A stretch of DNA of 64,000 bases from Lachnospiraceae bacterium oral taxon 096 (GTDB lineage: Bacteria; Bacillota; Clostridia; Lachnospirales; Lachnospiraceae), in assembly GCA_018141845.1 (NCBI GenBank), contig CP073340.1:289001-353000 (forward strand), given 5' to 3'. Under the pieces are notes generated by a model that did not search any database, had not been told where the DNA came from, and saw only the letters and a program-made list of their open reading frames with translations. Numbering within the stretch: the stretch's first letter is position 1; every line of letters starts with the position of its first letter. The position numbers were made by a program, and so were the translations under genes. Shown here piece by piece: positions 52,855 through 62,334 of this stretch.

Positions 52855-53405
52855 TATTTTGTTTCTCCTGCAGATTCACTGTACATTTCCTGACTCATAC
52901 TCAAAATATCTGACAATGTTGCCTGATCTGATAATGAAAACGCCTTATCAAGCTGTGTACGCATCTCATTGACTACCTCGTCACTGGTGGCCTGTTCAAT
53001 CTGCTCTTCAGAAACATTTTGATTGCTCACCTTTGCCGCATGCTTGGTTACTTGAATCAGAAAATATTTGGCCACTTCCTTTTGTTTTGTTTCATCTGCC
53101 TTCTTCCAATCTTCCTGCTTCCACAACAGATAGGTCTTCTCATCCTTTTTGCTTGTCTGTACCGTTGAAGTTTCTTCCTTCGTTGTTTCTGTTTCTGTAC
53201 TCTGTGCCACTGCTGTCGATGTCTCTACCATTGTTGATGTCTTAGTCACTGCTGTTGTCTGTGAAGTGCTTTCTGTCTGTGCAATGCTTGTCTCTGTCGC
53301 ACTCTCCTTTGATGTTTCTGTCACTGCTGTATTTTTTTTCTGACAGCCAACAGCAAGAAGCATCATTCCAGCAAAAATTGCTGCTGATAAAATTTTCTTT
53401 TTCAT
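52854..53405 (-). CDS. Thr/Ser-rich lipoprotein, unknown function
   Basis: 183 residues. Lipobox VGC with Cys21. A Thr/Ser/Glu linker to about residue 88 resembles a wall-spanning stalk. A helical C-terminal domain of about 90 residues (LLWKQEDWKKADETKQKEV ...) has no family I recognise. GGAGG ribosome site. The gene follows the rplQ terminator with no promoter room and overlaps the MraY-family gene, so the two are a pair. Confidence 0.8.
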   Translation of the reverse strand: MKKKILSAAIFAGMMLLAVGCQKKNTAVTETSKESATETSIAQTESTSQTTAVTKTSTMVETSTAVAQSTETETTKEETSTVQTSKKDEKTYLLWKQEDWKKADETKQKEVAKYFLIQVTKHAAKVSNQNVSEEQIEQATSDEVVNEMRTQLDKAFSLSDQATLSDILSMSQEMYSESAGETK

Positions 53406-53429
53406 GCTTTCCTCCTCTCAGTAAACAAC

Positions 53430-53478
53430 AAAAAAAGTACAGGTGGGAGCAATATTGCCACCACGCCTGCACTTTTAA
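53430..53478 (-). terminator. Terminator of the ribosomal protein operon
   Basis: Minus-strand hairpin: AAAAGTGCAGGCGTGG arm pairs (with a few mismatches) with CCCACCTGTACTTTT, and a run of seven U follows. Seventeen bases later comes the ribosome site of the next gene. Confidence 0.88.
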
Positions 53479-53495
53479 AATCTACCAATCATGAA

Positions 53496-54032
53496 TTAAA
53501 CTAATTCAAACAGAACTTCCATAGCGGCATCGCCCTTGCGAAGACCAATCTTAACGATTCTTGTATAACCACCATTGCGATCTGCATACTTAGGAGCGAT
53601 CTCGTCCATAAGCTTAGAAGTCACATCAATCTTCTTTGTAGCCTTCTTCTTACCAGCTGCCTTTGTTGGTACCTCTGTTACATCATAGAGAACAGCTGCA
53701 ATCTGTCTTCTCGCATGAAGTCTTGAAGGTCTATCCTTCTTGATTTCCTTCTCTACCTCATCATAGACAGTTACCTTCTTGCCATCTACAACTTCCTTTA
53801 CTCTCTTGCCATTCTCGTCCTTGCGAGCAACCTTAGCTGTTACCTTTACAGTGTCGAAGTTGTCCTTCTCCTTTGCAGCAAGTGCGATTAGTGGCTCAAC
53901 GATCTTTCTTACTTCCTTAGCTCTAGCCTCAGTTGTAATAATCTTACCGTTTACCAAAAGTGCTGTTACCTGGTTTCTCAATAATGCCTTTCTCTGTGAT
54001 GATGTCTTAGAAAGTTTTCTGTACTTAGCCAT
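53496..54032 (-). CDS. rplQ: Ribosomal protein L17
   Basis: 178 residues against about 120 in Bacillus. The shared parts KYRKLSKTSSQRKALLRNQ, LHARRQIAA and RNGGYTRIVKIG are intact. An insertion of about 45 residues (lysine/glutamate-rich, around 57-105) and a second short Lys/Ala stretch sit between them, as in Lachnospiraceae. Start at 54030-54032 (MAKYRKL); the longer frame has no ribosome site. Last gene of the ribosomal operon, at the peptide-exit region of the 50S subunit. Confidence 0.96.
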   Translation of the reverse strand: MAKYRKLSKTSSQRKALLRNQVTALLVNGKIITTEARAKEVRKIVEPLIALAAKEKDNFDTVKVTAKVARKDENGKRVKEVVDGKKVTVYDEVEKEIKKDRPSRLHARRQIAAVLYDVTEVPTKAAGKKKATKKIDVTSKLMDEIAPKYADRNGGYTRIVKIGLRKGDAAMEVLFELV

Positions 54033-54110
54033 TGTTATTTTTTCCTCCATTTGGAACGCATATACACGCTAGTTCGGACTTACTGTATATGCAATTATCG
54101 TATCTAAAAA

Positions 54111-55064
54111 TTAGACTTCCTCACTTGGATTGAGCTGAAGTCCTAATTCCTTCAACTTTGCAAGCACTTCCTCTAAAGACTTGCGACCAAGGTTTCTCAC
54201 CTTCATCATATCCTCTGGTGTGCGATTGCAAAGCTCCTCTACTGTATTGATTCCTGCACGCTTTAAGCAATTGTAGGAACGAACAGAGAGCTCAAGTTCA
54301 TCGATATTCATCTCGAGAACTTTTTCCTTACCATCATCTTCTTTCTCGACCATAATCTCTGCTGATTTTGCATTTTCAGAAAGGTCAATAAAGAGATTAA
54401 GATGTTCGCTCAAAACTTTAGCAGCAAGGCTAACTGCCTCATCTGGAGCCAAAGTTCCATTGGTGACAACATCTAAGGTAAGCTTGTCATAGTCTGTGAT
54501 TTGACCAACACGAGTATTCTCCACCAAGAGATTCACTCTCTCCACTGGTGTGTAGATAGAATCTACGGCAATCACTCCGATTGGCAAATCCTCATTCTTA
54601 TTCTTATCTGCGCTGACATAGCCGCGACCATTGGTGATGGTCAATTCCATATAGAATTTTCCCCCTGACAATGTCGCAATAACCTGATCCTTATTGAGGA
54701 TCTCAATATCCGGGTCACATTGAATGTATGCCGCTGTAACTACACCCTCGCCCTCAAAATCAATATAAGCAGTCTTTGGTTCACTGCTTGAGCTATGATT
54801 CTTGATGGCCAAGCTCTTGACATTCATGATAATTTCTGTCACATCTTCCTTGACACCCTGGATAGATGAGAACTCATGCAAGACACCGTCAATCTTTACC
54901 TGGCTGACTGCTGTTCCCGGGAGGGATGAGAGCATAATTCTTCTCAAGGAATTTCCTAGAGTTGTGCCATAACCTCTCTCCAACGGCTCACAAACAAATT
55001 TACCAAATCTCTTATCACTAGATATCTCTGCAATCTCAATGTTTGGTTTCTCAAAATCGAACAC
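54111..55064 (-). CDS. rpoA: RNA polymerase alpha subunit
   Basis: 317 residues. The N-terminal assembly domain has [21 protein letters not shown]; the C-terminal domain has [19 protein letters not shown] and the [10 protein letters not shown] helix-hairpin. GTG start, GGAGG 7 nt upstream. It nucleates core polymerase assembly and contacts UP elements and activators. A perfect hairpin precedes it. Confidence 0.98.
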   Translation of the reverse strand: MFDFEKPNIEIAEISSDKRFGKFVCEPLERGYGTTLGNSLRRIMLSSLPGTAVSQVKIDGVLHEFSSIQGVKEDVTEIIMNVKSLAIKNHSSSSEPKTAYIDFEGEGVVTAAYIQCDPDIEILNKDQVIATLSGGKFYMELTITNGRGYVSADKNKNEDLPIGVIAVDSIYTPVERVNLLVENTRVGQITDYDKLTLDVVTNGTLAPDEAVSLAAKVLSEHLNLFIDLSENAKSAEIMVEKEDDGKEKVLEMNIDELELSVRSYNCLKRAGINTVEELCNRTPEDMMKVRNLGRKSLEEVLAKLKELGLQLNPSEEV

Positions 55065-55120
55065 TAAAGTCCCTCCTTTACGCTATACCCAATACAAAAA
55101 TGATAAGCTTCCCTATGTAA

Positions 55121-55155
55121 ACATTATGCAAGCACAAAAAATGCTTGCATAATGT
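55121..55155 (-). other. Perfect 14-bp hairpin between rpsD and rpoA
   Basis: On the transcript, ACATTATGCAAGCA, a 7-nt UUUUUUG loop, then TGCTTGCATAATGT. No U-run follows, so it is not a standard terminator. It could be an RNase processing or stability element, or an attenuator that sets the rpoA level. Confidence 0.75.
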
Positions 55156-55169
55156 AAACGAATACTTAA

Positions 55170-55763
55170 TTATTTAGAGTACAACTCGACGATAAGAAGT
55201 TCGTCAACTGGAACATCGATTTCTTCTCTTGTAGGTAATGACTTAACGCTACCCTTAAGAGCTTCCTGATCAGCATCCAACCATGCTGGAACCATACGGC
55301 CAGCTGTCTGCTCTAATACTTCCTTATATCTTGCTGAAGACTTCGCCTTCTCCTTGATCTCAATAACATCTCCTGCCTGAATAAGATAGGAAGGAATGTT
55401 CACGCACTTGCCATTGACAAGCACATGCTTGTGGTCAACGATCTGACGAGCCTCTTTTCTTGTTCTACCAAATCCCATACGGAAAATGACATTGTCAAGT
55501 CTTCTCTCCAAAAGAATCATAAGGTTCTCACCTACCTGACCCTTCATACGAGAAGCCTTTGTATAATAATTTCTGAAAGGTTTCTCCAACACGCCATAGA
55601 TGAACTTTGCCTTTTGCTTTTCACGAAGCTGAAGACCATACTCACTCATCTTACGGTTGGCTCTCTTTAATTCTCTGTTTGATTTCTTATCAATACCGAT
55701 ATACACAGGATCAAGCCCGAGCGATCTGCATCTTTTAAGAACGGGAACTCTATTAACTGCCAC
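55170..55763 (-). CDS. rpsD: Ribosomal protein S4
   Basis: 197 residues with the S4 RNA-binding domain ([23 protein letters not shown]... [12 protein letters not shown]). N-terminus lacks the CxxC zinc site of some S4 proteins ([10 protein letters not shown] has one Cys), so it is the zinc-free type. GTG start with AGGAGG. S4 is a primary 16S binder and often the autoregulator of the alpha operon. Confidence 0.98.
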   Translation of the reverse strand: MAVNRVPVLKRCRSLGLDPVYIGIDKKSNRELKRANRKMSEYGLQLREKQKAKFIYGVLEKPFRNYYTKASRMKGQVGENLMILLERRLDNVIFRMGFGRTRKEARQIVDHKHVLVNGKCVNIPSYLIQAGDVIEIKEKAKSSARYKEVLEQTAGRMVPAWLDADQEALKGSVKSLPTREEIDVPVDELLIVELYSK

Positions 55764-55778
55764 TTTTAGTACCTCCTA

Positions 55779-56177
55779 TTAGACTCTTCTGCGTTTTGGT
55801 GGACGACATCCATTATGTGGAACAGGTGTTACATCCTTGATACTTGTTACTTCAATACCACATGCGGAAAGAGCACGGATCGCAGCCTCACGACCTGAAC
55901 CTGGTCCCTTCACCATAACATCTACTGATTTTAAGCCATGTACTAAAGCTGCCTTTGCTGCAGTCTCAGCAGCCATTGAAGCTGCATATGGAGTAGATTT
56001 CTTTGAACCTCTAAATCCAAGACCACCAGCACTTGCCCAAGATAATGCATTACCCTGAGTATCAGTCAATGTAACAATTGTATTGTTGAATGATGACTGA
56101 ATATGTGCCTGTCCACGTTCAACGTTTTTCTTTACGCGCTTTTTAGTCACCTTTTTGGTGGACGCTTTACTTGCCAT
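55779..56177 (-). CDS. rpsK: Ribosomal protein S11
   Basis: 132 residues. [36 protein letters not shown] and the C-terminal [13 protein letters not shown] are diagnostic. The ribosome site is weak (TAGGT), consistent with translation coupled to upstream rpsM. Confidence 0.98.
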   Translation of the reverse strand: MASKASTKKVTKKRVKKNVERGQAHIQSSFNNTIVTLTDTQGNALSWASAGGLGFRGSKKSTPYAASMAAETAAKAALVHGLKSVDVMVKGPGSGREAAIRALSACGIEVTSIKDVTPVPHNGCRPPKRRRV

Positions 56178-56236
56178 TAAACTAACCTACTTTCTTCAAA
56201 TGTTGATACGTTCCTGTTATTAAAACATGCAACGTG

Positions 56237-56605
56237 TTATTTCTTCTTGTTTGCTACTGTCTTTCTAGGTCCCTTACGAGTTCTAGCATTGGTCTTTGTC
56301 TTTTGACCACGAACAGGTAAGTTCTTTCTATGACGAATACCACGATAGCAACCGATTTCCTGAAGTCTCTTGATGTTCATTGCGATTTCTCTACGAAGAT
56401 CACCCTCTACAACCTGAGTCTCAGCGATTACTGCTGCAATGTTCTTAACCTCGTCATCTGTAAGATCCTTTACTCTCGTGTTTGGATCTACACCAGCCTC
56501 AGAAAGAATACGATTAGAGCTTGTAAGACCAATACCATAAATATAGGTAAGTCCAATCTCTACACGTTTTTCTCTCGGTAAATCAACGCCTGCAATACGA
56601 GCCAT
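56237..56605 (-). CDS. rpsM: Ribosomal protein S13
   Basis: 122 residues. [26 protein letters not shown], the helix-two-turn-helix, and [19 protein letters not shown] are diagnostic. GGAGG ribosome site. Contacts 23S rRNA in bridge B1. Confidence 0.98.
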   Translation of the reverse strand: MARIAGVDLPREKRVEIGLTYIYGIGLTSSNRILSEAGVDPNTRVKDLTDDEVKNIAAVIAETQVVEGDLRREIAMNIKRLQEIGCYRGIRHRKNLPVRGQKTKTNARTRKGPRKTVANKKK

Positions 56606-56655
56606 TGTGTTGTCTTCCTCCTTGTATTATTTTACTTTTCTGAAAAGCAGTGGGA

Positions 56656-56769
56656 TTATCCCTGTCTCTGCTTATGCTTTGGATTCTCACAGATTACTCT
56701 GATAGATCCTTTTCTCTTAATTACCTTGCACTTTTCGCACATAGGCTTAACTGAAGATCTGACCTTCAT
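56656..56769 (-). CDS. rpmJ: Ribosomal protein L36
   Basis: 37 residues, short enough to be missed by length filters. I read [28 protein letters not shown], then NPKHKQRQG. The zinc set C-x2-C...C...H is complete, so it is the zinc-containing form. AAAGGAG 7 nt before ATG. First gene behind the internal promoter at 56813-56841. Confidence 0.97.
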   Translation of the reverse strand: MKVRSSVKPMCEKCKVIKRKGSIRVICENPKHKQRQG

Positions 56770-56812
56770 TGCAATTCTCCTTTCCTGGATACCAACAAAA
56801 AGTCGCTAGAAT

Positions 56813-56841
56813 AGTATAGCACCAGGGCTTATAATATGCAA
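56813..56841 (-). promoter_or_regulatory. Internal promoter before rpmJ
   Basis: -35 TTGCAT (56836-56841), 17-bp spacer, extended -10 TGCTATACT (TATACT at 56813-56818), in the infA-rpmJ gap. It can drive rpmJ-rpsM-rpsK-rpsD-rpoA-rplQ separately. Confidence 0.72.
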
Positions 56842-56855
56842 GCAAATCTTTGTTT

Positions 56856-57074
56856 TTATTTATCTCTCCAAATAATTCTTCCCTTAGAAAGATCATATGG
56901 TGATAACTCAATTGTCACTTTATCCCCTGGCAAAATGCGAATGTAATTCATTCTCAACTTGCCACTGATATGTGCAAGCACCTGATGACCATTCTCAAGC
57001 TCTACCTGAAACATGGCATTTGGCAATTTCTCTACTACTGTTCCTTCAATCTCTATTACGTCTGATTTAGACAT
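56856..57074 (-). CDS. infA: Translation initiation factor IF-1
   Basis: 72 residues, S1-type OB fold. [20 protein letters not shown] and [19 protein letters not shown] are diagnostic. It binds the A site of the 30S subunit. It overlaps the upstream KOW-domain gene by 8 bp. Confidence 0.98.
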   Translation of the reverse strand: MSKSDVIEIEGTVVEKLPNAMFQVELENGHQVLAHISGKLRMNYIRILPGDKVTIELSPYDLSKGRIIWRDK

Positions 57075-57336
57075 TTAAAAACCCCCAAGTTTTAAGGAAA
57101 TATTTCACTTCCTCGTCCCTGACTTCTCCAGAAAGTATTTTTTCCTTCAATGGATTGTCGTTTACCTGCTGCACTTGTATGTGCTTCTTATTTTTTTTCT
57201 TCGGAGCACTAACGCCCTTATGCTTGCCGTCGCAGACCCAGACGATGTCACCCTTTGCTTTCACAATTAAATATACACTATCTTTGTCATGTCCTGCAAG
57301 CGATTTTGCTACATTTCCAACTTCGCAGCTCACCAT
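57067..57336 (-). CDS. KOW-domain RNA-binding protein (L14e-like)
   Basis: 89 residues. The N-terminus [19 protein letters not shown] is a KOW-type fold, followed by a basic linker KKKNKKHIQ. Homologues sit at this exact place, between map and infA, in many Clostridia. It probably binds ribosomal or messenger RNA; no function is established to my knowledge. GGGGA ribosome site; overlaps infA. Confidence 0.88.
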   Translation of the reverse strand: MVSCEVGNVAKSLAGHDKDSVYLIVKAKGDIVWVCDGKHKGVSAPKKKNKKHIQVQQVNDNPLKEKILSGEVRDEEVKYFLKTWGFLNV

Positions 57337-57345
57337 AACTTCCCC

Positions 57346-58101
57346 TTAAGATCTCAAAGAGAGAATTTCTGGCTCACCTTCTGTAATCAAGATGGTGTTC
57401 TCATAATGTGCTGAGAGAGAACCATCTTCTGTGACTACTGTCCAATCATCATCTAACCATGCAACTTCTGGGCGTCCAATATTAATCATTGGCTCAATCG
57501 CCAATGTCATTCCAGGCACCAATTTAATGCCCTTGTGGTTCATTCTGAAATTTGGCACCTCTGGATCTTCATGGAGATGTGTTCCAATTCCATGTCCAAC
57601 CAAATCTCTGACTACCCCATAGCCTAAGCCCTGAGCATAGTCTCCAATCGCACCACAAATATCATTAAGATGATTGCCGGCCTTGGCATTTTTCAGTCCT
57701 TCGTAGAATGCGTTTCTGGTCACCTCAATCAATTTCTTTGCTTCATCTGAAACATTGCCAATTGCATGAGTTCTTGCGGCATCAGAATGATAACCTTTCC
57801 AGATCACGCCTGCGTCCAGGCTTACGATGTCACCATCTTGCAAATATCTCTTCTTTGATGGGATGCCATGCACAACCTCATCATTTACAGAGACACAAAT
57901 CGATGCTGGATAGCCATTGTAATTGAGAAATGATGGAACACAACCAAAGGAGCGAATAATCTCATCTCCAAGCTTGTTGATTTCCCAAGTCGTCATTCCC
58001 TCATGCAATGCCTTTTCCAATTCTTCATGTGTCTTTGCAAGAAACACTCCTGCCTCTTTCATCAGTTCAATTTCTCTCTCCGACTTAACTGTTACTGCCA
58101 T
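57346..58101 (-). CDS. map: Methionine aminopeptidase, type I
   Basis: 251 residues. The two-metal site is complete: Asp in VSLDAGV, Asp in HSDAART, His in VGHGIGTHLHE, Glu in AIEPM and Glu in VVTEDGS. It removes the first Met from new proteins. Starts 1 bp after the adk stop. Confidence 0.98.
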   Translation of the reverse strand: MAVTVKSEREIELMKEAGVFLAKTHEELEKALHEGMTTWEINKLGDEIIRSFGCVPSFLNYNGYPASICVSVNDEVVHGIPSKKRYLQDGDIVSLDAGVIWKGYHSDAARTHAIGNVSDEAKKLIEVTRNAFYEGLKNAKAGNHLNDICGAIGDYAQGLGYGVVRDLVGHGIGTHLHEDPEVPNFRMNHKGIKLVPGMTLAIEPMINIGRPEVAWLDDDWTVVTEDGSLSAHYENTILITEGEPEILSLRS

Positions 58102-58102
58102 T

Positions 58103-58747
58103 TTATTCTCCCAATATATTTACAATATCAACAAAGACATCCTTTAAATCCTTTGTTCCGTCTACGCTATGTAAAATTCCCGCCTTGCTATAGTAGTCAA
58201 TCAATGGCTGTGTCTGGGCGTGATAAACTTCCAATCTCTTTTTCACTGTTTCTGGCTTATCATCGTCACGAAGCACTAATTTAGCCCCACACACATCGCA
58301 GGTATCTTCCTTCTTTGGTGCATTGTACACAATATGATAGGTCGCACCACAGGATACACAAGCTCTTCTTCCACCCATACGCTGTACAATGTTGTCGTCT
58401 GGAACATCGACATCAATCGCATAGTCAATCTTTTCTCCTCTGCCACTGAGTGCCTGTGTCAAGCTATCTGCCTGTGGAATAGTTCTTGGAAATCCGTCAA
58501 GAACATATCCTTTTGTACAATCAGCCTCATCAATTCTGTCCATCAACATCCCAATGGTAATCTCATCTGGAACAAGGGCACCCTTGTCCATAAACTCCTT
58601 TGCCTTCTTTCCAAGCTCTGTACCGGCCTTAATATTGGCACGGAAAATATCCCCTGTTGAGATATGTGGTATACCATATTTCTCTGCAATTTTCTTCGCC
58701 TGAGTACCTTTTCCTGCACCCGGAGCGCCAAGCATTATAATCTTCAT
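58103..58747 (-). CDS. adk: Adenylate kinase
   Basis: 214 residues. P-loop [11 protein letters not shown] at the N-terminus, NMP-binding [16 protein letters not shown], and a LID with four cysteines (CVSC...CDVC) that hold structural zinc, as in Gram-positive enzymes. Balances AMP, ADP and ATP. Between secY and map as in most Firmicutes. Confidence 0.98.
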   Translation of the reverse strand: MKIIMLGAPGAGKGTQAKKIAEKYGIPHISTGDIFRANIKAGTELGKKAKEFMDKGALVPDEITIGMLMDRIDEADCTKGYVLDGFPRTIPQADSLTQALSGRGEKIDYAIDVDVPDDNIVQRMGGRRACVSCGATYHIVYNAPKKEDTCDVCGAKLVLRDDDKPETVKKRLEVYHAQTQPLIDYYSKAGILHSVDGTKDLKDVFVDIVNILGE

Positions 58748-58840
58748 ATAACCTCCAGACTAGCGTAGAATCATTTTTCTATATGTATGCCGATAGCTCC
58801 GGCAAAATTCTTCGCCTGAGCCCATCGTCATCTATTTAAA

Positions 58841-60160
58841 TTAATCCATCAAAAATCCCTTGTAATTTCTTACAAGCATCTGAGACTCAATGGCCTTAAT
58901 TGTCTCTAATACAACACCTACGATAATAATCAAGGATGTTCCTGTAAAGGATAACTTAGACACTGAGAATACACCAGAAATAATGATTGGGATAATTGCC
59001 ACAACCAAAAGTCCTGCTGCTCCGATAAAGATGATATAATTTAAAATTTTATTCAGATAATCACTGGTTGGCTTTCCTGGGCGAACACCTGGGATAACAC
59101 CACCCTGCTTTTTCATGTTATTTGCAACTTCAAGTGGATTGAATGTAATCGAAGTATAGAAGTATGCAAAAAGAACTACGAGTATCACATATACTAATGC
59201 ACCAAGTGAATAGATATATCCGACTTCCTTATTGAACCAACTTGATGTGCTCAAAAGTCTCAATATCTTTCCAGCTGGTGTTGCGTAGTTGATATTGGCA
59301 AATTGTGCAATAACTACTGGGAACGACATCAACGAAGAAGCAAAAATAACGGGCATAACACCTGCTGTATTTATTTTCAGTGGAATATGTGAACTCTGTC
59401 CACCAACCACTCTTCTTCCCTGCATCTTACCAGAATATTGTACTGGAATTCTTCTCTCCGCATCCTGAAGAATAATTACGAAAACTGTCATTGCCAAAAT
59501 ACAAGCAAAAATAACAAGTCCCAAAACCACCTTCATTGCCATTGACTTACCGGAGAGAAACTTTGTATATAAAGTACCTAAATCCTGTGGGATGGAAGAA
59601 AGGATATTAAATAGGAGCACAATGGAAATACCATTGCCCACACCCTTATCTGTAATTCGTTCACCAATCCACATCAAAAAAGCACTTCCGGCTGTCATCG
59701 TGCATACTGCGACTATCACACTCTTTGGTCCATAGTGAATCAAAAGCCCCTGCTTTCCGAAACCAATGGACATCGCTACGGACTCAATGAGTCCGAGCGC
59801 CACCGTGACATATCTTGTATACGCCACAATCTTTTTTCTTCCGTCTTCTCCATCTCTTTGCATCTCTTCCAATGCTGGAACAGCAATGGTCAAAAGCTGA
59901 ATGATAATGGAACTGGTGATATATGGCGTAATGCTCAAGGCGAGTACACTCATTTGTTCAAAGGAACCACCAGTCATCGCATTAAAGAATCCGAAAGCAT
60001 CTCCACTCTGCTTTGCAAAAAATTCACGAAAATAATTTGTATTTACACCTGGGATTGGAAGACTGCTACCCAAACGAATAACCACCAACATTAAAAATGT
60101 AAATAGCAACTTTTGACGCAATTCTTTGATTTTAAACGCATTACGGAGTGTACTAAACAT
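58841..60160 (-). CDS. secY: Preprotein translocase subunit SecY
   Basis: 439 residues, 10 TM segments. SLPIPGVNT in the first loop, ALSITPYITSSIIIQLL in the plug/gate region and MKKQGGVIPGVRPGKPT are diagnostic. Forms the protein-conducting channel with SecE and SecG. Overlapping rplO junction (1-bp gap). The 93-bp gap to adk holds no further signal that I can see. Confidence 0.98.
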   Translation of the reverse strand: MFSTLRNAFKIKELRQKLLFTFLMLVVIRLGSSLPIPGVNTNYFREFFAKQSGDAFGFFNAMTGGSFEQMSVLALSITPYITSSIIIQLLTIAVPALEEMQRDGEDGRKKIVAYTRYVTVALGLIESVAMSIGFGKQGLLIHYGPKSVIVAVCTMTAGSAFLMWIGERITDKGVGNGISIVLLFNILSSIPQDLGTLYTKFLSGKSMAMKVVLGLVIFACILAMTVFVIILQDAERRIPVQYSGKMQGRRVVGGQSSHIPLKINTAGVMPVIFASSLMSFPVVIAQFANINYATPAGKILRLLSTSSWFNKEVGYIYSLGALVYVILVVLFAYFYTSITFNPLEVANNMKKQGGVIPGVRPGKPTSDYLNKILNYIIFIGAAGLLVVAIIPIIISGVFSVSKLSFTGTSLIIIVGVVLETIKAIESQMLVRNYKGFLMD

Positions 60161-60161
60161 A

Positions 60162-60602
60162 TTAGATCACCTCGCAAGTTCCGCCAGCAGCTTCGATCTT
60201 GCTCTTAGCTCCTTCACTTACAGCATTAACCTTTACAGTGAGCTTCTTTGTGAGCCCACCATTGCCAAGAATCTTTACGCCATCGCGCTCATGCTTAATC
60301 ACACCAGCCTCAAGCAATGTTGCAACAGTAACCTCTGCACCATTCTCAAAGCACTCAAGAGCAGATACATTGATTGCAACAATGTCCTTTGTGTTGCGAT
60401 TTGTAAATCCTCTCTTAGGAATACGTCTATACAAAGGCATCTGTCCACCTTCAAAACCTGGTCTTGGAGCTCCTGAACGAGCCTTCTGTCCCTTATGTCC
60501 CTTACCAGCTGTCTTACCATTTCCTGAACCATGTCCACGGCCACGTCTGAAGTTGTCGCTGTGCTTAGAACCCTCTGCAGGTCTTAAGTTAGATAAATCC
60601 AT
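60162..60602 (-). CDS. rplO: Ribosomal protein L15
   Basis: 146 residues. [14 protein letters not shown], the Gly-rich [20 protein letters not shown] and [17 protein letters not shown] are diagnostic. ATG at 60600-60602 has GGAGG 7 nt upstream; a GTG one codon earlier is unlikely. Confidence 0.98.
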   Translation of the reverse strand: MDLSNLRPAEGSKHSDNFRRGRGHGSGNGKTAGKGHKGQKARSGAPRPGFEGGQMPLYRRIPKRGFTNRNTKDIVAINVSALECFENGAEVTVATLLEAGVIKHERDGVKILGNGGLTKKLTVKVNAVSEGAKSKIEAAGGTCEVI

Positions 60603-60623
60603 CACTACACCTCCTTCTCTATA

Positions 60624-60806
60624 TTATACTTCTTCTACCTTTACAAGATGTCTTACATGCCAAACCATGCCCTTAACAGCATCATTGTTTGGAAGCTCAA
60701 CTGTCTTGTTCAATTTCTTAAGTCCAAGAGCCTCAACGGTTGCTCTTTGCTTTGGAATAGCACCGATAGGGGACTTAACCAATGTGATCTTTAACTTATC
60801 TGCCAT
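60624..60806 (-). CDS. rpmD: Ribosomal protein L30
   Basis: 60 residues. KITLVKSPIGAIPKQRATV and the GMVWHVRHLVKVEEV ending are diagnostic of short bacterial L30. Confidence 0.97.
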   Translation of the reverse strand: MADKLKITLVKSPIGAIPKQRATVEALGLKKLNKTVELPNNDAVKGMVWHVRHLVKVEEV

Positions 60807-60821
60807 GATGTTTCCCTCCTA

Positions 60822-61331
60822 TTATGCTAAAATCTCTTCAATAGACTTTCCACGAAGTCTTGCAACTTCCTCTGGAGTCTTGATACCTGTAAGTCCTGCA
60901 AGTGTAGCAAGTACTACATTTGTCTTGTTGTTTGATCCCAATGACTTTGTACGGATGTTTCTGATACCTGCAAGCTCCACAACGGCACGTGCTGGACCAC
61001 CTGCGATGATACCAGTACCTTCAGGAGACTTCTTCATCAACACGCTTGCGCTGCCGAACTTTCCTGTTGTGTCGTGGAAAACACTTCCGTCCTCATTAAT
61101 ATTGATCTCTACAAGGTTCTTCATTGCTGCTTCCTTGCCCTTGCGAATAGCCTCTGGGACCTCGCCTGCCTTACCAAGGCCTGCACCCACATGGCCATTG
61201 CCATCGCCTACAACTACAAGAGCAGAAAACTTCATTGTGCGTCCACCTTTTACGGTCTTAGATACACGCTTAATAGCTACGACTCTGTCATTTAATTCCA
61301 ATTTGCTTGGATCGATGATTGTGCGTTTCAT
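60822..61331 (-). CDS. rpsE: Ribosomal protein S5
   Basis: 169 residues. [23 protein letters not shown] (dsRBD-like half) and [17 protein letters not shown] are diagnostic. Near the mRNA entry and decoding centre; spectinomycin contacts lie in the VKGG loop. Confidence 0.98.
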   Translation of the reverse strand: MKRTIIDPSKLELNDRVVAIKRVSKTVKGGRTMKFSALVVVGDGNGHVGAGLGKAGEVPEAIRKGKEAAMKNLVEININEDGSVFHDTTGKFGSASVLMKKSPEGTGIIAGGPARAVVELAGIRNIRTKSLGSNNKTNVVLATLAGLTGIKTPEEVARLRGKSIEEILA

Positions 61332-61349
61332 GTATTTTTTCTCCTCCTC

Positions 61350-61718
61350 TTAGAATTGTAAGCCAGCTTCACGAGCAGCATCTGCAAGTGCCTGAATCTT
61401 ACCCTGATAGAGGAATCCACCTCTGTCAAATACTACTGTGTTGATGCCCTTTTCAATTGCTCTCTTTGCAACCAATGTACCCACATAAGCGGCTGCCTCA
61501 ACATTGTTTGTCTTCTCAATCTCTGCCTTTACAGCCTTCTCTGCTGTTGAAGCACTTACTAAAGTATTGCCAACTGTATCGTCAATAATCTGAGCGTACA
61601 TATGGTTGTTACTTCTGAATACTGCCAAACGTGGTCTCTCAGCTGTTCCTGACAAACGATTGCGTAATCTCTCGTGCTTCTTTACACGAAGCTCGCTCTT
61701 AGACTGCTTGCTAACCAT
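61350..61718 (-). CDS. rplR: Ribosomal protein L18
   Basis: 122 residues. [21 protein letters not shown] and the terminal [19 protein letters not shown] end ([15 protein letters not shown]) are diagnostic. Binds 5S rRNA with L5. Confidence 0.98.
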   Translation of the reverse strand: MVSKQSKSELRVKKHERLRNRLSGTAERPRLAVFRSNNHMYAQIIDDTVGNTLVSASTAEKAVKAEIEKTNNVEAAAYVGTLVAKRAIEKGINTVVFDRGGFLYQGKIQALADAAREAGLQF

Positions 61719-61733
61719 TATTCTACCCTCCTA

Positions 61734-62276
61734 TTATTTCTTACCAGTCTTACCGACTTTGCGTCTGATTGTCTCAGTTGCATACTTAATTCCCTTGCCC
61801 TTATATGGCTCAGGTCTTCTCTTATCTCTGATCTCTGCAGCATACTGACCAACTCTTTCCTTGTCAATACCCTGAACCTTGATAATGTTCTGTCCATCAA
61901 GTACAGATGTGATTCCCTCTGGATCTACCATCTCCACTGGATGTGAGTAACCAAGAGAAAGAACAAGCTTGTTGCCCTGCTTTGCTGCTCTGTAACCAAC
62001 ACCATTTACCTCAAGAACCTTCTCATAACCAGCGGTTACACCAACGATCATGTTGTGGATCAATGTTCTTGTCAAACCGTGCAATGACTTATTTCTCTTT
62101 AAATCATTTGGTCTTGTAACTACAATCTCTTCACCTTCCTGCTTGATTGTCAACTCTGCAGGTAATGTTCTCTCAAGAGTTCCCTTAGGACCCTTTACAG
62201 TCACATGGTTATTTTCTGCAATCGTAACAGTAACGCCTGCTGGGATTGCGATAGGCATTCTTCCTATACGTGACAT
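61734..62276 (-). CDS. rplF: Ribosomal protein L6
   Basis: 180 residues. [15 protein letters not shown] and the [14 protein letters not shown]-terminal motif are diagnostic. I use the ATG at 62274-62276, with AAGGAGG 8 nt upstream; the longer frame starts inside the preceding gap. Confidence 0.98.
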   Translation of the reverse strand: MSRIGRMPIAIPAGVTVTIAENNHVTVKGPKGTLERTLPAELTIKQEGEEIVVTRPNDLKRNKSLHGLTRTLIHNMIVGVTAGYEKVLEVNGVGYRAAKQGNKLVLSLGYSHPVEMVDPEGITSVLDGQNIIKVQGIDKERVGQYAAEIRDKRRPEPYKGKGIKYATETIRRKVGKTGKK

Positions 62277-62301
62277 GCCGTCTACCTCCTTAAATTCATC
62301 G

Positions 62302-62317
62302 TGGGGCTTTCGCCCCA
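62302..62317 (-). other. Small GNRA-type hairpin between rpsH and rplF
   Basis: On the transcript TGGGGC-GAAA-GCCCCA: a 6-bp GC-rich stem capped by a GAAA tetraloop, about 20 nt before the rplF ribosome site. No U-run. May be a folding or protein-binding element. Confidence 0.6.
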
Positions 62318-62334
62318 TGTTTTCAGGTTATAAA

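Noticed and set aside
60199..61353. 384-codon open frame on the plus strand
   Set aside because: It lies wholly antisense to rplO, rpmD and rpsE, has no ribosome site or domain, and is explained by codon bias of the ribosomal genes.
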